Source: CAYLMG01 sp964464635 (GTDB taxonomy: Bacteria > Planctomycetota > Phycisphaerae > Sedimentisphaerales > Anaerobacaceae). From it: a stretch of 24,097 nucleotides of DNA. Each line of letters opens with the position of its first letter. The stretch's first letter is position 1. The stretch spans positions 1-24,097 of the forward strand of contig CAYXGT010000042.1 in assembly GCA_964464635.1 (NCBI GenBank), in the 5' to 3' direction. The translations under genes and the position numbers were made by a program. Shown here piece by piece: positions 1 to 8,663 of the stretch. The notes beneath the pieces are model-generated. The model worked only from the letters and a program-made list of their open reading frames with translations, was not told the DNA's origin and made no database searches.

Positions 1-1254
1 AAAGGAAGAGTGCAGACTTTTGTAAGCTATAGTATGTCACTCACAAGCCTTTTACTTTGTCTTCTTACAATTATTGTGGCGGTATATTCTGTGACAACCG
101 ATTTGGAGCAGTGTCAGATTTATACGGTTATCACCAAGCCGGTTTATCGTTTCCAGGTACTTATAGGTAAATTCCTCGGCGTATTTTTACTTGGCTTCGT
201 TTTGCTTGTTATTTTTTCGTCGATGATATATTTCATTACTGTTTACACACCGAGGTTTATTGATGTAACCGGCGAGCAGCTCGATGACCTCAACAACGAA
301 TTTTACACGGCCCGTGCCTCACTGAAACCTGCGCCGGTTGATGTCAGCAAAGAAGTAACGCAGAGCTTTAATGAGCTTGTTCGGAATAATAAAATCAGCA
401 CTGAGGAGCTGGGGGATGAATCGGCTCGACGACAGATTTTGGAAGAGCTGACCAAGAGCAGGGAGCTTGCGACCCGTTCCGTCGGACCGGGCCGGCAGCT
501 AATATGGGAATTTAATAATGTTAATGTTAAATCCCAGGACCCTGAGGGCAGGATTTTTGTGCGATACAAATATGAAGTCTCGGTGGCGCCGCCGAACAAC
601 CGAATAGCGGGCAGCTGGACCGTTGGTGACTACAGGCAGGTGAAGTATGGTCTGCCGGTTGAAACGCCGCTGTGGCGAGAATCGCGCTGGGATGTAATTC
701 GAGCGTTTCACGAGATTGAAGTGCCGGTTGAAGTAGTTGCTGATGATGGATATTTGGCGGTTGGTTTTGGTAATTTGCCTCAGTATAATGAGACAACTGT
801 AATTTTTCCCGAGAAAGATGGTATCGAGGTGCTTTATAAGGCTGACAATTTTACAGCAAATTATATAAGAGCGACCATATTGATTCTGCTGAGATTGATA
901 TTCCTTGCATCTCTTGGAGTCTTCACCGCCACTTTTTTGTCGTTTCCGACGGCGGTCTTGTTTTGTCTTGTTATTTTTGCTACTGGTGCGATAAGCGGTT
1001 TTATTTTTGAATCCTTCAGCACTCTCAGCGGCCGAACCGATATTGTATACACTTTCACGGTCAAACCACTGGTCAGGCTGCTTCCGCAGTTTGATAAGGT
1101 AAATCCCACCAGGTTCCTTGTGCCGGCGAGGCTCTTGAGCTGGAATCTGCTGGCAAAGGTGGCGGCTGTTATGGTTGCGATTAAGGCATCAATAATGTTT
1201 TTGCTGGGCGTATTGATTTTTAACCGCAAGGAAATTGCAAAAATTATAGTTTAG
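1..1254 (+). CDS. ABC-2 type transporter permease (5' truncated)
   Basis: The reading frame is open from the first base of the window, so the true start lies upstream. A GTG at 10 is available but would leave no N-terminal leader. Counting from that GTG, hydrophobic segments lie near residues 10-28, 55-78, 287-311, 314-333 and 381-404. A hydrophilic domain of about 200 residues (79-285) sits between the second and third. This pattern of paired helices, a large extracytoplasmic insert, then three more helices fits ABC-2 family permeases that have lost their first helix at the window edge. 'YTVITKPVYRFQVLIGKF' (about residues 38-55) resembles the cytoplasmic coupling region of that family. The ATPase partner would be expected upstream. 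The next gene starts 21 bases downstream on the same strand, so they are probably co-transcribed. The substrate cannot be told. Confidence 0.7.
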   Translation, partial: KGRVQTFVSYSMSLTSLLLCLLTIIVAVYSVTTDLEQCQIYTVITKPVYRFQVLIGKFLGVFLLGFVLLVIFSSMIYFITVYTPRFIDVTGEQLDDLNNEFYTARASLKPAPVDVSKEVTQSFNELVRNNKISTEELGDESARRQILEELTKSRELATRSVGPGRQLIWEFNNVNVKSQDPEGRIFVRYKYEVSVAPPNNRIAGSWTVGDYRQVKYGLPVETPLWRESRWDVIRAFHEIEVPVEVVADDGYLAVGFGNLPQYNETTVIFPEKDGIEVLYKADNFTANYIRATILILLRLIFLASLGVFTATFLSFPTAVLFCLVIFATGAISGFIFESFSTLSGRTDIVYTFTVKPLVRLLPQFDKVNPTRFLVPARLLSWNLLAKVAAVMVAIKASIMFLLGVLIFNRKEIAKIIV

Positions 1255-1275
1255 TCGGGATGTGAATCTTGGTTT

Positions 1276-3090
1276 ATGCGTTCACGTGACACAATAATCT
1301 GCGTGACAGCGGTTTTGTTGGCGGCTGGTTTATTTATAATCGCCGGCTCTCAGCTCGAAAGCCTTAATGTCAAGCGCCGCGAGCTTAGGCTCGTAATTGA
1401 CAAACCGGAAAATATACCTCCATCACTTGCATTTGCTACAATCGCAACAGGGGCCTTCAGGGGTCTCGTGGTCGATTGTCTTTGGCTCAGGGCTGAACGA
1501 TTAAAGCAGGAAGGGCAATTTTTCGATGCCAAGCAGCTTGCTGACTGGATTACCATTTTGCAGCCGCGTTTTGTACAGGTCTGGGATTTTCAGGCCTGGA
1601 ATATGGCCTACAACATTTCGGTCTCGATTCCCGCGACCGAGCCCGAGGAGCGATGGAGATGGGTCAAAAACGGATATGAGCTGCTGCGAGATAAGGGAAT
1701 AGTTGTCAATCCGAATAGCCTTCTTTTATACAGGCGGCTCGCCTTGATATTCCAGCACAAAATCGGTGGTGTCACGGATGACGTTCACAAGTACTACAAG
1801 CTGCAGCTTGCGATGGAAATTCAGCCGCTCCTGAAATCGGAAGATAACGAATTAGGGGCAGAAGACAACAGGTACTATGAAGAGCTTGCGAAGGCGCCAA
1901 AAGAGTTCAAAATGATAAGCGAGGACCCCAATTTTATGTCCTTGATTGATGGGCTGCGAAAAGCCGACGAAGTATTTGCAGACAGCGAGAACTTTGTCGG
2001 CAATTACCTTTCTTTGAGACAGAATCCGGTTGGGTTCAGCCAGCAGGCTTTTGAGGTGATTGACGGATTCAGGGGCACAAATGCCTTGAAAAAATTTGAT
2101 ATCTTCGCCAAGGCATATCAATTGCGTAATGTCTGGAAGCTTGAGCCTGATTTGATGGTTGAATTGAACAATACTTACGGCCCTGTTGACTGGGACGACC
2201 CGAATAATCATTTGCCGCTGGAATGGCGCCATCCTGATGCACACGCGATATACTGGGCGTATAAGGGCTTGAAGATTGCCGGTGGAGAGCAGTTTTCTGC
2301 CCCTGAGGCAAATGCTGACCGTATGATGAGTCAAAGTCTGCAGGAGCTTTTTCGAACGGGTAAGATATATATCTATAGCCAGATGATAAAGCCGCAATCA
2401 GATTCTATTTCTAATGCCAATTCTCAGGTGCTTGTTAAGGTACGGCAGATTTATCTCAGGCCTGATTTGAGAATGTTCAAACCTTATAATAAGTCCGCGA
2501 TGGCGAGGATTGAAAAGTATGAGCAGATTAAGAAAGGTACGGCTGTGTCAATGAAAATCGGGCACAGAAATATGATGAAAAACGCCGTTCTGTCTTTCTA
2601 TCAGGCCGGCTTCACCAAACAGGCACAGGAAATTTATAATCAAATGAAAGAGCTGTATCCTCTTGAGGAATTCAATGTTTCCCTCGCAGTGTTCGTAAGA
2701 CAGCGTTTCCGCGAAGAGCTGACGGAGCTGCGCAACTTGACTAATGTTACTGAAATAATCCAGATGATTATGCGGGAGGCTTACTTCAGGTATGCTATGC
2801 GTGATGATGACCAGGCAGCTATCAATGAAAACATTGCCAAAGAGGCTTATGACCTCTACCAGTCGGAGTATGCTAATGAAGACGCACAGGAGAAAGACAG
2901 GATGTCTTTACCCGATTTTGCGAGGCTGCAGTATCTGGCGCTTGTTGATTTTTTGACGGACGAGCAGTATCCTGCTGTTATGAGGAATAGCTTGTTCAAC
3001 CGCATTCAGATAGAAAAACCGGAGCTTTTCGAAAAGATTATCAAAGAACGTGACAGGATACTTCAGGAAAGACAGCAAGCAGAACAATAA
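1276..3090 (+). CDS. Membrane-anchored helical-repeat protein of unknown function
   Basis: This 604-residue protein has one N-terminal hydrophobic segment (residues 6-25) that should act as a signal anchor, leaving the rest outside the cytoplasm. Residues 67-118 (around DCLWLRAERLKQEG and DWITILQPRFVQVWDFQAWN) have the spacing of TPR-like helix pairs. A second helical pair is visible around residues 440-460 (AVLSFYQAGFTKQAQEIYNQ). The C-terminus (about 575-604) is charged and probably coiled-coil. I do not recognise a named family. I believe similar proteins lie next to ABC-2 permease genes in planctomycetes, but I could not check this. The 21-base spacing suggests it works with the upstream permease, perhaps as an extracytoplasmic partner. 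ATG 1276 was chosen because it directly precedes the positively charged signal-anchor start; its Shine-Dalgarno site is weak. Confidence 0.6.
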   Translation: MRSRDTIICVTAVLLAAGLFIIAGSQLESLNVKRRELRLVIDKPENIPPSLAFATIATGAFRGLVVDCLWLRAERLKQEGQFFDAKQLADWITILQPRFVQVWDFQAWNMAYNISVSIPATEPEERWRWVKNGYELLRDKGIVVNPNSLLLYRRLALIFQHKIGGVTDDVHKYYKLQLAMEIQPLLKSEDNELGAEDNRYYEELAKAPKEFKMISEDPNFMSLIDGLRKADEVFADSENFVGNYLSLRQNPVGFSQQAFEVIDGFRGTNALKKFDIFAKAYQLRNVWKLEPDLMVELNNTYGPVDWDDPNNHLPLEWRHPDAHAIYWAYKGLKIAGGEQFSAPEANADRMMSQSLQELFRTGKIYIYSQMIKPQSDSISNANSQVLVKVRQIYLRPDLRMFKPYNKSAMARIEKYEQIKKGTAVSMKIGHRNMMKNAVLSFYQAGFTKQAQEIYNQMKELYPLEEFNVSLAVFVRQRFREELTELRNLTNVTEIIQMIMREAYFRYAMRDDDQAAINENIAKEAYDLYQSEYANEDAQEKDRMSLPDFARLQYLALVDFLTDEQYPAVMRNSLFNRIQIEKPELFEKIIKERDRILQERQQAEQ

Positions 3091-3115
3091 CATCGGAAAA
3101 TTTTAACTTTATATT

Positions 3116-5257
3116 ATGCAAACCGGATTTTATGAGCAATTGACAGCTTCGCAAAAGCAGGCGGTTTTTCATACCGAAGGACCGCTGCTTGTGCTTGCAG
3201 GGCCGGGCAGCGGCAAGACAAGGGTCATCACTTATCGGATAGCAGCACTTATTGATTCTGGTGTGCAGCCGCACAATATCTGCGCAATAACTTTTACGAA
3301 CAAGTCGGCTGAAGAGATGCGGACACGGTGTACACGGCTTCTGGGCTTTTTGAACAGGGCACATATCAGCACATTTCATTCGTTATGTGTTCGAATATTA
3401 CGGCGTTATTCGTCGAAGGCAGATGTAAATCAGAATTTTAGTATCTATGACGCAACAGACCAGGCTAAGTGTATGAGGCAGGCTGTTAAGGAATGTAATC
3501 TTAATACCACCGACTTTTCACCGGCCCGTATGCTCGATGCCGTCTCGGCATTAAAGAACAGACTCGTTAATGTTGAAACCCTTAAAAGTGAGTCGAACGA
3601 TTTTTTTTCAACTGTTCTGTCAAAGATTTATGCGCGATATCAGCAGATTCTTTCAGAAGCGAATGCGCTTGATTTTGACGATTTGCTGCTTAAGACGGCT
3701 TTTTTACTTAAGGATTGTGCCGATGTGCGAGATGAGCTTTCAGACCGTTTCAAATTTGTGCTTATAGATGAATATCAGGATACAAATCACGCCCAGTACC
3801 GGATAGCCAAACTCCTGGTTTCAAAACATAGCAATATCTGTGCAACAGGCGACCCCGACCAGTCTATATACCGCTGGCGGGGGGCAGATATTCGGAATAT
3901 ACTTGCTTTCGAAAAGGACTGGCCGCAGGCAGCCGTTATAAAGCTTGAGGAAAACTTCCGCTCGACTCCGAATATACTCAAAGCCGCGGATTCACTTATC
4001 TCGTTCAATCAGTCCCGGAAAGAGAAAGTGCTTATCCCGACAAAACCAAAAGGAAGCGATATTGTTATCAACTGCTGCGAAGACCAGACAAATGAGGCCC
4101 AAACAGTTGCTGCTCTTATCAAAGAGCTGGCAGACAAAGACGCTTTTCTGAAAGACGTTGCCGTCTTCTATCGCATAAATGCAATGAGCAGGGCAATTGA
4201 GGAGGCGCTTATAAAAAATAAGATTCCATATCAAATTGTTCGGGGAGTTGAGTTCTATAATAGAAAGGAGATACGAGACCTGCTTGCCTTCTTAAAAGTA
4301 CTGGTAAATCCCGAAGATGAAATTGCTCTGCTGAGAATAATTAATACCCCGCCTCGGGGAATAGGCAGGACAACGATTGACAGGGTAAAAGCCTATGCCG
4401 CGGCAGGCAGACTTTCTTTTTATAATGCCTTAAAGCAGGCAGACATAATCGAGTCTTTATCAAATGCCGCCAAAGCAAAAGTTTCAGTTTTTGTCAATCT
4501 GATAGAAATGCTTAAAAAGGAACTGGAAAAGCCCGTTGCATTAATTGCCCGGTCGGTGTTTGATAAGACAGGACTGTCAGCCTCACTCAAAGATTCTGAG
4601 AATGCAGACGCGATTGAAAATATTAACGAGCTCATAAGTGCTGCAGCAGCTTATGACGAACAGACAGATTCTTCTTCTTTGCTTGATTATCTGCAGCAGA
4701 TTTCACTTTTTAGTGACGTTGATAAATACGATACTTACAGGCCTTGTGTGTCTTTGATGACACTGCATTCTGCAAAAGGATTGGAATTTGACAATGTTTT
4801 TATTGTAGGCCTCGAGGAAGGCCTGCTTCCTCACGAGAGAAGCAGTGGAAATGATGATGAAGTTGAGGAGGAGAGGCGGTTATTTTTTGTCGGCATCACA
4901 AGAGCTAAGTTAAGGCTGTTTATAAGTTATTGTCAGTATAGAACGATTCGTGGCCAGCTTTTGAGAAGCATCCCGTCGTCATTTCTTTATGAGCTTGGAA
5001 TTTCCCGCAATGAAGGGATTGGAGATGATGAGGATGGAATATATTATGATGTTGAGTATCATAAAGGCGGTGCTTACCCGCCGATTTTCACGCCAGGCCA
5101 GCTTGTCAGACACAGCTATTTCGGTCTTGGCCGGGTGAAAGATTTTGTCGATATGGGCGAAAATAGTATTGTTATTGTTAATTTTAATAGCGGCCAGACT
5201 AAATCCCTGAAGATAAAATTTGCAAATCTTACAAAGATTGATGGTGATTTTTTGTAA
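3116..5257 (+). CDS. pcrA: UvrD/PcrA-type superfamily 1 DNA helicase
   Basis: This 713-residue ATP-dependent 3'-5' DNA helicase would act in nucleotide excision repair, mismatch repair and replication restart. All SF1A motifs are visible: Q-motif LTASQKQAV (9-17), Walker A AGPGSGKT (28-35), motif II DEYQDT (218-223), motif III GDPDQSIYRWRGA (245-257), motif IV LEENFRST (277-284), motif V HSAKGLEFD (551-559) and motif VI VGITRAK (592-598). After the helicase core, residues 668-713 (PGQLVRHSYFGLGRV onward) match the C-terminal Tudor/SH3-like domain that lets PcrA/UvrD bind RNA polymerase. Length is normal for the family. It starts 25 bases after the previous gene with no clear Shine-Dalgarno. 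Rep is a less likely alternative because of that C-terminal domain. The family call is very secure; the PcrA versus UvrD label is a naming choice. Confidence 0.95.
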   Translation: MQTGFYEQLTASQKQAVFHTEGPLLVLAGPGSGKTRVITYRIAALIDSGVQPHNICAITFTNKSAEEMRTRCTRLLGFLNRAHISTFHSLCVRILRRYSSKADVNQNFSIYDATDQAKCMRQAVKECNLNTTDFSPARMLDAVSALKNRLVNVETLKSESNDFFSTVLSKIYARYQQILSEANALDFDDLLLKTAFLLKDCADVRDELSDRFKFVLIDEYQDTNHAQYRIAKLLVSKHSNICATGDPDQSIYRWRGADIRNILAFEKDWPQAAVIKLEENFRSTPNILKAADSLISFNQSRKEKVLIPTKPKGSDIVINCCEDQTNEAQTVAALIKELADKDAFLKDVAVFYRINAMSRAIEEALIKNKIPYQIVRGVEFYNRKEIRDLLAFLKVLVNPEDEIALLRIINTPPRGIGRTTIDRVKAYAAAGRLSFYNALKQADIIESLSNAAKAKVSVFVNLIEMLKKELEKPVALIARSVFDKTGLSASLKDSENADAIENINELISAAAAYDEQTDSSSLLDYLQQISLFSDVDKYDTYRPCVSLMTLHSAKGLEFDNVFIVGLEEGLLPHERSSGNDDEVEEERRLFFVGITRAKLRLFISYCQYRTIRGQLLRSIPSSFLYELGISRNEGIGDDEDGIYYDVEYHKGGAYPPIFTPGQLVRHSYFGLGRVKDFVDMGENSIVIVNFNSGQTKSLKIKFANLTKIDGDFL

Positions 5258-5269
5258 GATTAACACCAC

Positions 5270-5312
5270 ACAAAAAGACAATATGCATTTATCCTGAATG
5301 GGTTCTTTTTGT
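5270..5312 (+). terminator. Weak inverted repeat after the helicase gene
   Basis: ACAAAAAGA (5270-5278) is the exact reverse complement of TCTTTTTGT (5304-5312), separated by a 25-base loop. It lies 13 bases past the helicase stop codon. The stem is AT-rich with no GC clamp, so it is a poor intrinsic terminator and could be coincidence. Confidence 0.22.
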
Positions 5313-5404
5313 TTTCATCACTCTTTTTTAGTTATAAAAGTAAGCGTTTTGATGATTTAATCGTATATTAGTTTGTAAAAAACTTAGTTTTTAAAGAAAG
5401 AATC

Positions 5405-5475
5405 ATCACTGGAAACCCTTTTTATTCGATAAAAAGAGGATAGCAAAGTTGGCTGAAAGTCCAAATAACTAACTG
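5405..5475 (+). promoter_or_regulatory. Structured leader, faint resemblance to a c-di-GMP-I (GEMM) riboswitch
   Basis: GGAAACC (5411-5417) is followed by a perfect 8-bp stem (CTTTTTAT 5418-5425 / ATAAAAAG 5429-5436) with a TCG loop. Then come AGGATAGCAAAG (5437-5448) and a second short stem, TTGG (5449-5452) with CCAA (5461-5464). The order AAACC, hairpin, GGNNNGCAAAG is that of the GEMM core. However, the closing GGC/GCC pairing, the GNRA tetraloop and the second long stem are not seen. If real, it would have to be transcribed from a promoter upstream of the one at 5493-5521. I treat it as a structured segment of unknown role. Confidence 0.22.
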
Positions 5476-5492
5476 TCCATTACGTAATATAT

Positions 5493-5521
5493 TTGATTAT
5501 AAGATGTTATTGTTGTATAAT
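5493..5521 (+). promoter_or_regulatory. Sigma-70-like promoter for the secretion operon
   Basis: TTGATT (5493-5498) and TATAAT (5516-5521) are separated by exactly 17 bases. That is the optimal spacing, with a perfect -10 and a four-of-six -35. Transcription would begin near 5528, giving a leader of about 36 nt before gspE. It is the best promoter-like sequence in the gap upstream of the operon. Confidence 0.5.
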
Positions 5522-5563
5522 AGAGCTGAATGGAAAAGTTATTAATAATGGGGTAAAACTGAT

Positions 5564-7327
5564 ATGGCAAAAGCGGAATCGATAAAAAAATTACCGCCCG
5601 TAGAGCAGCTTAGAGGCAGGACTATCGGCAGGGTACTTATTAAAATGGGTGTTCTAACAAGGGAACATGTCCATGAATGCCTGAAAATACAACAAAAACG
5701 GGGGGGCAAAGATCAAATCGGAAAGATATTTGTGGAACTTGGTTATGTAGAAGAAAAACAGCTTCAGATTGCAAAAGCGGCACAGAGGGGAATGGAATAT
5801 GTTAACATAAATGAAATTGAAATTTCACCTGATGTAATAGATAAGATACCGTTCCAGATGGCAAAATCATATCACCTTATACCGATTGCATATTATAAAG
5901 ATGAAAACGAATTAACTGTTGCGCTTGACAATCCTGACAATTTCAGGGCAACAGATGATTTGAGCACGCTTATGGGTTACAAAGTTAAAGCCTGTTATAC
6001 AGAGCCGGAGGCAGTGGAAGCTGCATTAAATAAATATTACAAAACACAGGAGGAGAACATAACAGAGCTTATAAGTGAAATACAGGAGGACAGCTTTCTT
6101 GCTGAATTTGAGGGCAGGAATCAAAGTATAGACCTTGATGAATTGAAAGAGCTGTCAAATTCCAATCCGGTGAAGAAACTATTGAACCTTGTTTTGCTTC
6201 AGGCAATTCGAGATAAGGCATCAGATGTTCATTTTGAGCCGTTCGAGAATGAATATAAGATGCGCTACAGGATTGATGGTGTTCTTTACGAGATGGTGCC
6301 TCCGCCGAAACACATAGCTGCGGCTCTCAGCAGCCGTATCAAAGTTATGGCCAGTCTTGATATTGCAGAGAGGCGATTGCCCCAGGACGGCCGTATATCT
6401 TTAACTGTGGAAGGAAAACCAGTTGATTTGCGTGTGAGTGTGCTGCCTACGATGTTTGGTGAAAGTGTGGTATTGCGTGTTCTGGACAGAAGCCAGCTAA
6501 GTCTGGATCTGCAAAAACTGGGACTTCAACAGGAAGAGCTCACACTGGTCCATCAGCTTATTCACAAACCAAATGGAATATTGATTTGCACGGGACCTAC
6601 CGGAAGCGGCAAGACTACGACACTTTATTCGGCTTTGACCCAGCTTAATGATATAGAGACGAAAATAATAACAACCGAAGACCCGATAGAATATGATTTG
6701 GACGGGATTGTTCAGGTTCAAATAAAGGATGATATCGGTTTAACATTTGCGAGATGTCTTCGTTCAATACTTCGTCAGGACCCCGATATAGTGATGGTCG
6801 GTGAGATACGTGACCTTGAGACAGCGGAGATTGCTGCGCAGGCGTCGTTGACCGGACATCTTGTTTTTACGACTTTGCACACAAATGACGCCCCGAGTTC
6901 GATAGCAAGGCTTCTTGATTTGGGAATAGAGCCGTTTCTTGTAACTGCTACGCTGGAGGGGATTATTGCACAGAGGCTTGTCAGAAAGATATGTGAGAAC
7001 TGCAAGACGCCTTTTGAGCCGAAGGAAATCCAGTTAAGGGAATTGGACCTCACCCCGGAGAGCATCAGGGGCAAGAAGTTCTATTACGGAAAAGGTTGCA
7101 GTAAGTGCAATAAGACAGGCTATCGCGGGCGAACGGCTATTTATGAGATTATGACATTCAATGACCGCTTACGCGAGCTGATTATGAATCACGCCTCGAC
7201 GAATGTAATCAGAATGGCCGCTCAGAAATCCGGAATGAAGCTGCTTCGAGACAGCGGTCTCGAGGCGATTTACAATGGTGTTACGACTATAGATGAGGTT
7301 GTTAAGGAAACGATTTCGGAAGGGTAA
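5564..7327 (+). CDS. gspE: Type II secretion / type IV pilus assembly ATPase GspE/PilB
   Basis: This 587-residue cytoplasmic hexameric ATPase powers pseudopilus assembly. The N-terminal part (about 15-165) is an MshEN/T2SSE-N domain with two tandem helical motifs: TIGRVLIKMG at 20-29 and QIGKIFVELG at 51-60. MshEN domains bind cyclic di-GMP in some relatives, but here the usual Arg of each motif is Thr or Gln, so binding is uncertain. The ATPase domain has Walker A GPTGSGKT (344-351), the Asp/Walker B region DPDIVMVGEIRD (406-417) and the His box TGHLVFTTLHTNDA. Cysteines C477, C480, C512 and C515 form the zinc site typical of GspE/PilB. It is the first gene of the operon and lies 46 bases before gspF. 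The start follows a GGGG stretch (5550-5553). PilB is possible in name, but the pseudopilin set downstream favours secretion. Confidence 0.93.
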   Translation: MAKAESIKKLPPVEQLRGRTIGRVLIKMGVLTREHVHECLKIQQKRGGKDQIGKIFVELGYVEEKQLQIAKAAQRGMEYVNINEIEISPDVIDKIPFQMAKSYHLIPIAYYKDENELTVALDNPDNFRATDDLSTLMGYKVKACYTEPEAVEAALNKYYKTQEENITELISEIQEDSFLAEFEGRNQSIDLDELKELSNSNPVKKLLNLVLLQAIRDKASDVHFEPFENEYKMRYRIDGVLYEMVPPPKHIAAALSSRIKVMASLDIAERRLPQDGRISLTVEGKPVDLRVSVLPTMFGESVVLRVLDRSQLSLDLQKLGLQQEELTLVHQLIHKPNGILICTGPTGSGKTTTLYSALTQLNDIETKIITTEDPIEYDLDGIVQVQIKDDIGLTFARCLRSILRQDPDIVMVGEIRDLETAEIAAQASLTGHLVFTTLHTNDAPSSIARLLDLGIEPFLVTATLEGIIAQRLVRKICENCKTPFEPKEIQLRELDLTPESIRGKKFYYGKGCSKCNKTGYRGRTAIYEIMTFNDRLRELIMNHASTNVIRMAAQKSGMKLLRDSGLEAIYNGVTTIDEVVKETISEG

Positions 7328-7373
7328 GTAAAAGATGGCGATTTAGAGCAGAATTTGTCAGGAGATATTTACG

Positions 7374-8621
7374 ATGCCTACATTCAAATATGAAGCATTG
7401 GATTCACAGGGATTATCTGTGAAAGATGAAGTGGAGGCGCTGAGCCAGAAAGAGGCCATAAGCAAAATTCAGAATTTGGGATATTTTCCAACGAAGGTCC
7501 GCATCGCCGGAGCAAAGAAGAAAGCGGCCAGGGCTGTCAGGGCAGCGCCGCGTCGCGGCGCCGGCGGCCGGGTCAAGACGAAAATTGTAACGCAGTTTGC
7601 AAGGCAGCTTTCAACTCTGCAGGATGCCGGTTTGCCGATATTAAGGTCACTGAGAATTCTCGAGGAGCAGCAAAAATCGGGAACCTTCAAAAGAGTAATC
7701 GCTTATGTTGCAGATGACATTGAGGGAGGCTCTACTCTCTCAGAGGCTATGGCACGGTTTCCCAAGGCTTTTGACAGGCTGTTTGTCAGTATGATTGCAG
7801 CCGGTGAGACCGGTGGTGTCCTTGATTTGATTCTTGCCCGCATTGCGGAATTTATGGAGAAGGCCCAGAAACTTAAAGCACGGGTCAAAAGTGCACTTAT
7901 TTATCCCCTGGTTGTCTTAACTGCGGCATTTACCATTCTGTTGCTTTTGATGAAATATGTTATACCACAATTTAAAACGGTTCTTCAAGAGATGACGAAT
8001 CAGCCGCTGCCGAGAATAACGGAGATTGTTCTGGGAATAAGTTCCTGGATTGCCTACAGCTATGGCTGGGCGATTATTCTGACGGTGCCCATTGTGTTTA
8101 TCATAATTCTGAAATTTGTTAAGAAGTTCAGAATAGGCAGGATGGTTATCGATACGATTAAATTACACCTGCCGGTAATAGGGGCTCTGACCGGTAAGAT
8201 AGCGGTTACGCGATGGACAAGGACGCTCGGCACATTGATTGGTGCGGGCGTTCCTATACTGGATGCGATTAACACTTCACGTGAGACGGCCGGCAACGAG
8301 GTCTATGGCAGGATGCTGGGCAATGTTCAAAACTCCATCAGGCAGGGCGAAAGCTTCGCAGGGCCTTTGAAGCAGTCCAAAACAGTGGACCTTATCGTTT
8401 CGAATATGGTCGCCGTCGGAGAAGAGACCGGTGATTTGGACAAGATGCTTCTTAAGGTCGCGGATAACTATGATGAGCAGGTCGATGTTCTTGTGGCATC
8501 GCTGATGTCACTTCTCGAGCCCATAATGATTATTGTATTGGGGCTTATCGTTTTGACAATCGTATTGTCAATATTTTTACCCATAGTCGGCGTTATATCG
8601 GGATTGAGTACTTCGCGGTAA
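7374..8621 (+). CDS. gspF: Type II secretion inner-membrane platform protein GspF/PilC
   Basis: This 415-residue polytopic protein forms the inner-membrane platform on which GspE acts. It begins with the family hallmark MPTFKYEALDSQG. It contains two GspF repeat domains (about 70-195 and 275-400), each with the conserved glycine-rich turn (AAGETGG at 142-148, VGEETGDLD at 348-356). Membrane segments lie at about 174-197, 232-249 and 384-408. The linker at 46-68 is unusually rich in Lys, Arg, Ala and Gly. Length is normal. A good Shine-Dalgarno (CAGGAG, 7359-7364) precedes the ATG by about nine bases. It lies 46 bases after gspE and 42 before the first pseudopilin, so one operon is likely. Confidence 0.93.
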   Translation: MPTFKYEALDSQGLSVKDEVEALSQKEAISKIQNLGYFPTKVRIAGAKKKAARAVRAAPRRGAGGRVKTKIVTQFARQLSTLQDAGLPILRSLRILEEQQKSGTFKRVIAYVADDIEGGSTLSEAMARFPKAFDRLFVSMIAAGETGGVLDLILARIAEFMEKAQKLKARVKSALIYPLVVLTAAFTILLLLMKYVIPQFKTVLQEMTNQPLPRITEIVLGISSWIAYSYGWAIILTVPIVFIIILKFVKKFRIGRMVIDTIKLHLPVIGALTGKIAVTRWTRTLGTLIGAGVPILDAINTSRETAGNEVYGRMLGNVQNSIRQGESFAGPLKQSKTVDLIVSNMVAVGEETGDLDKMLLKVADNYDEQVDVLVASLMSLLEPIMIIVLGLIVLTIVLSIFLPIVGVISGLSTSR

Positions 8622-8663
8622 AGAAGAGCCGCGAGAGTTAATGTTTCTGTTAAGGAGAAAAAA

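Larger units (their letters stand above)
5258..5563. other. 306-base intergenic leader of the secretion operon
   Basis: There is no open reading frame here. The region is AT-rich. From left to right it holds a weak inverted repeat just after the helicase gene, a hairpin-rich segment (about 5405-5475), and a promoter-like pair of hexamers close to gspE. The three are listed separately. Confidence 0.7.
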
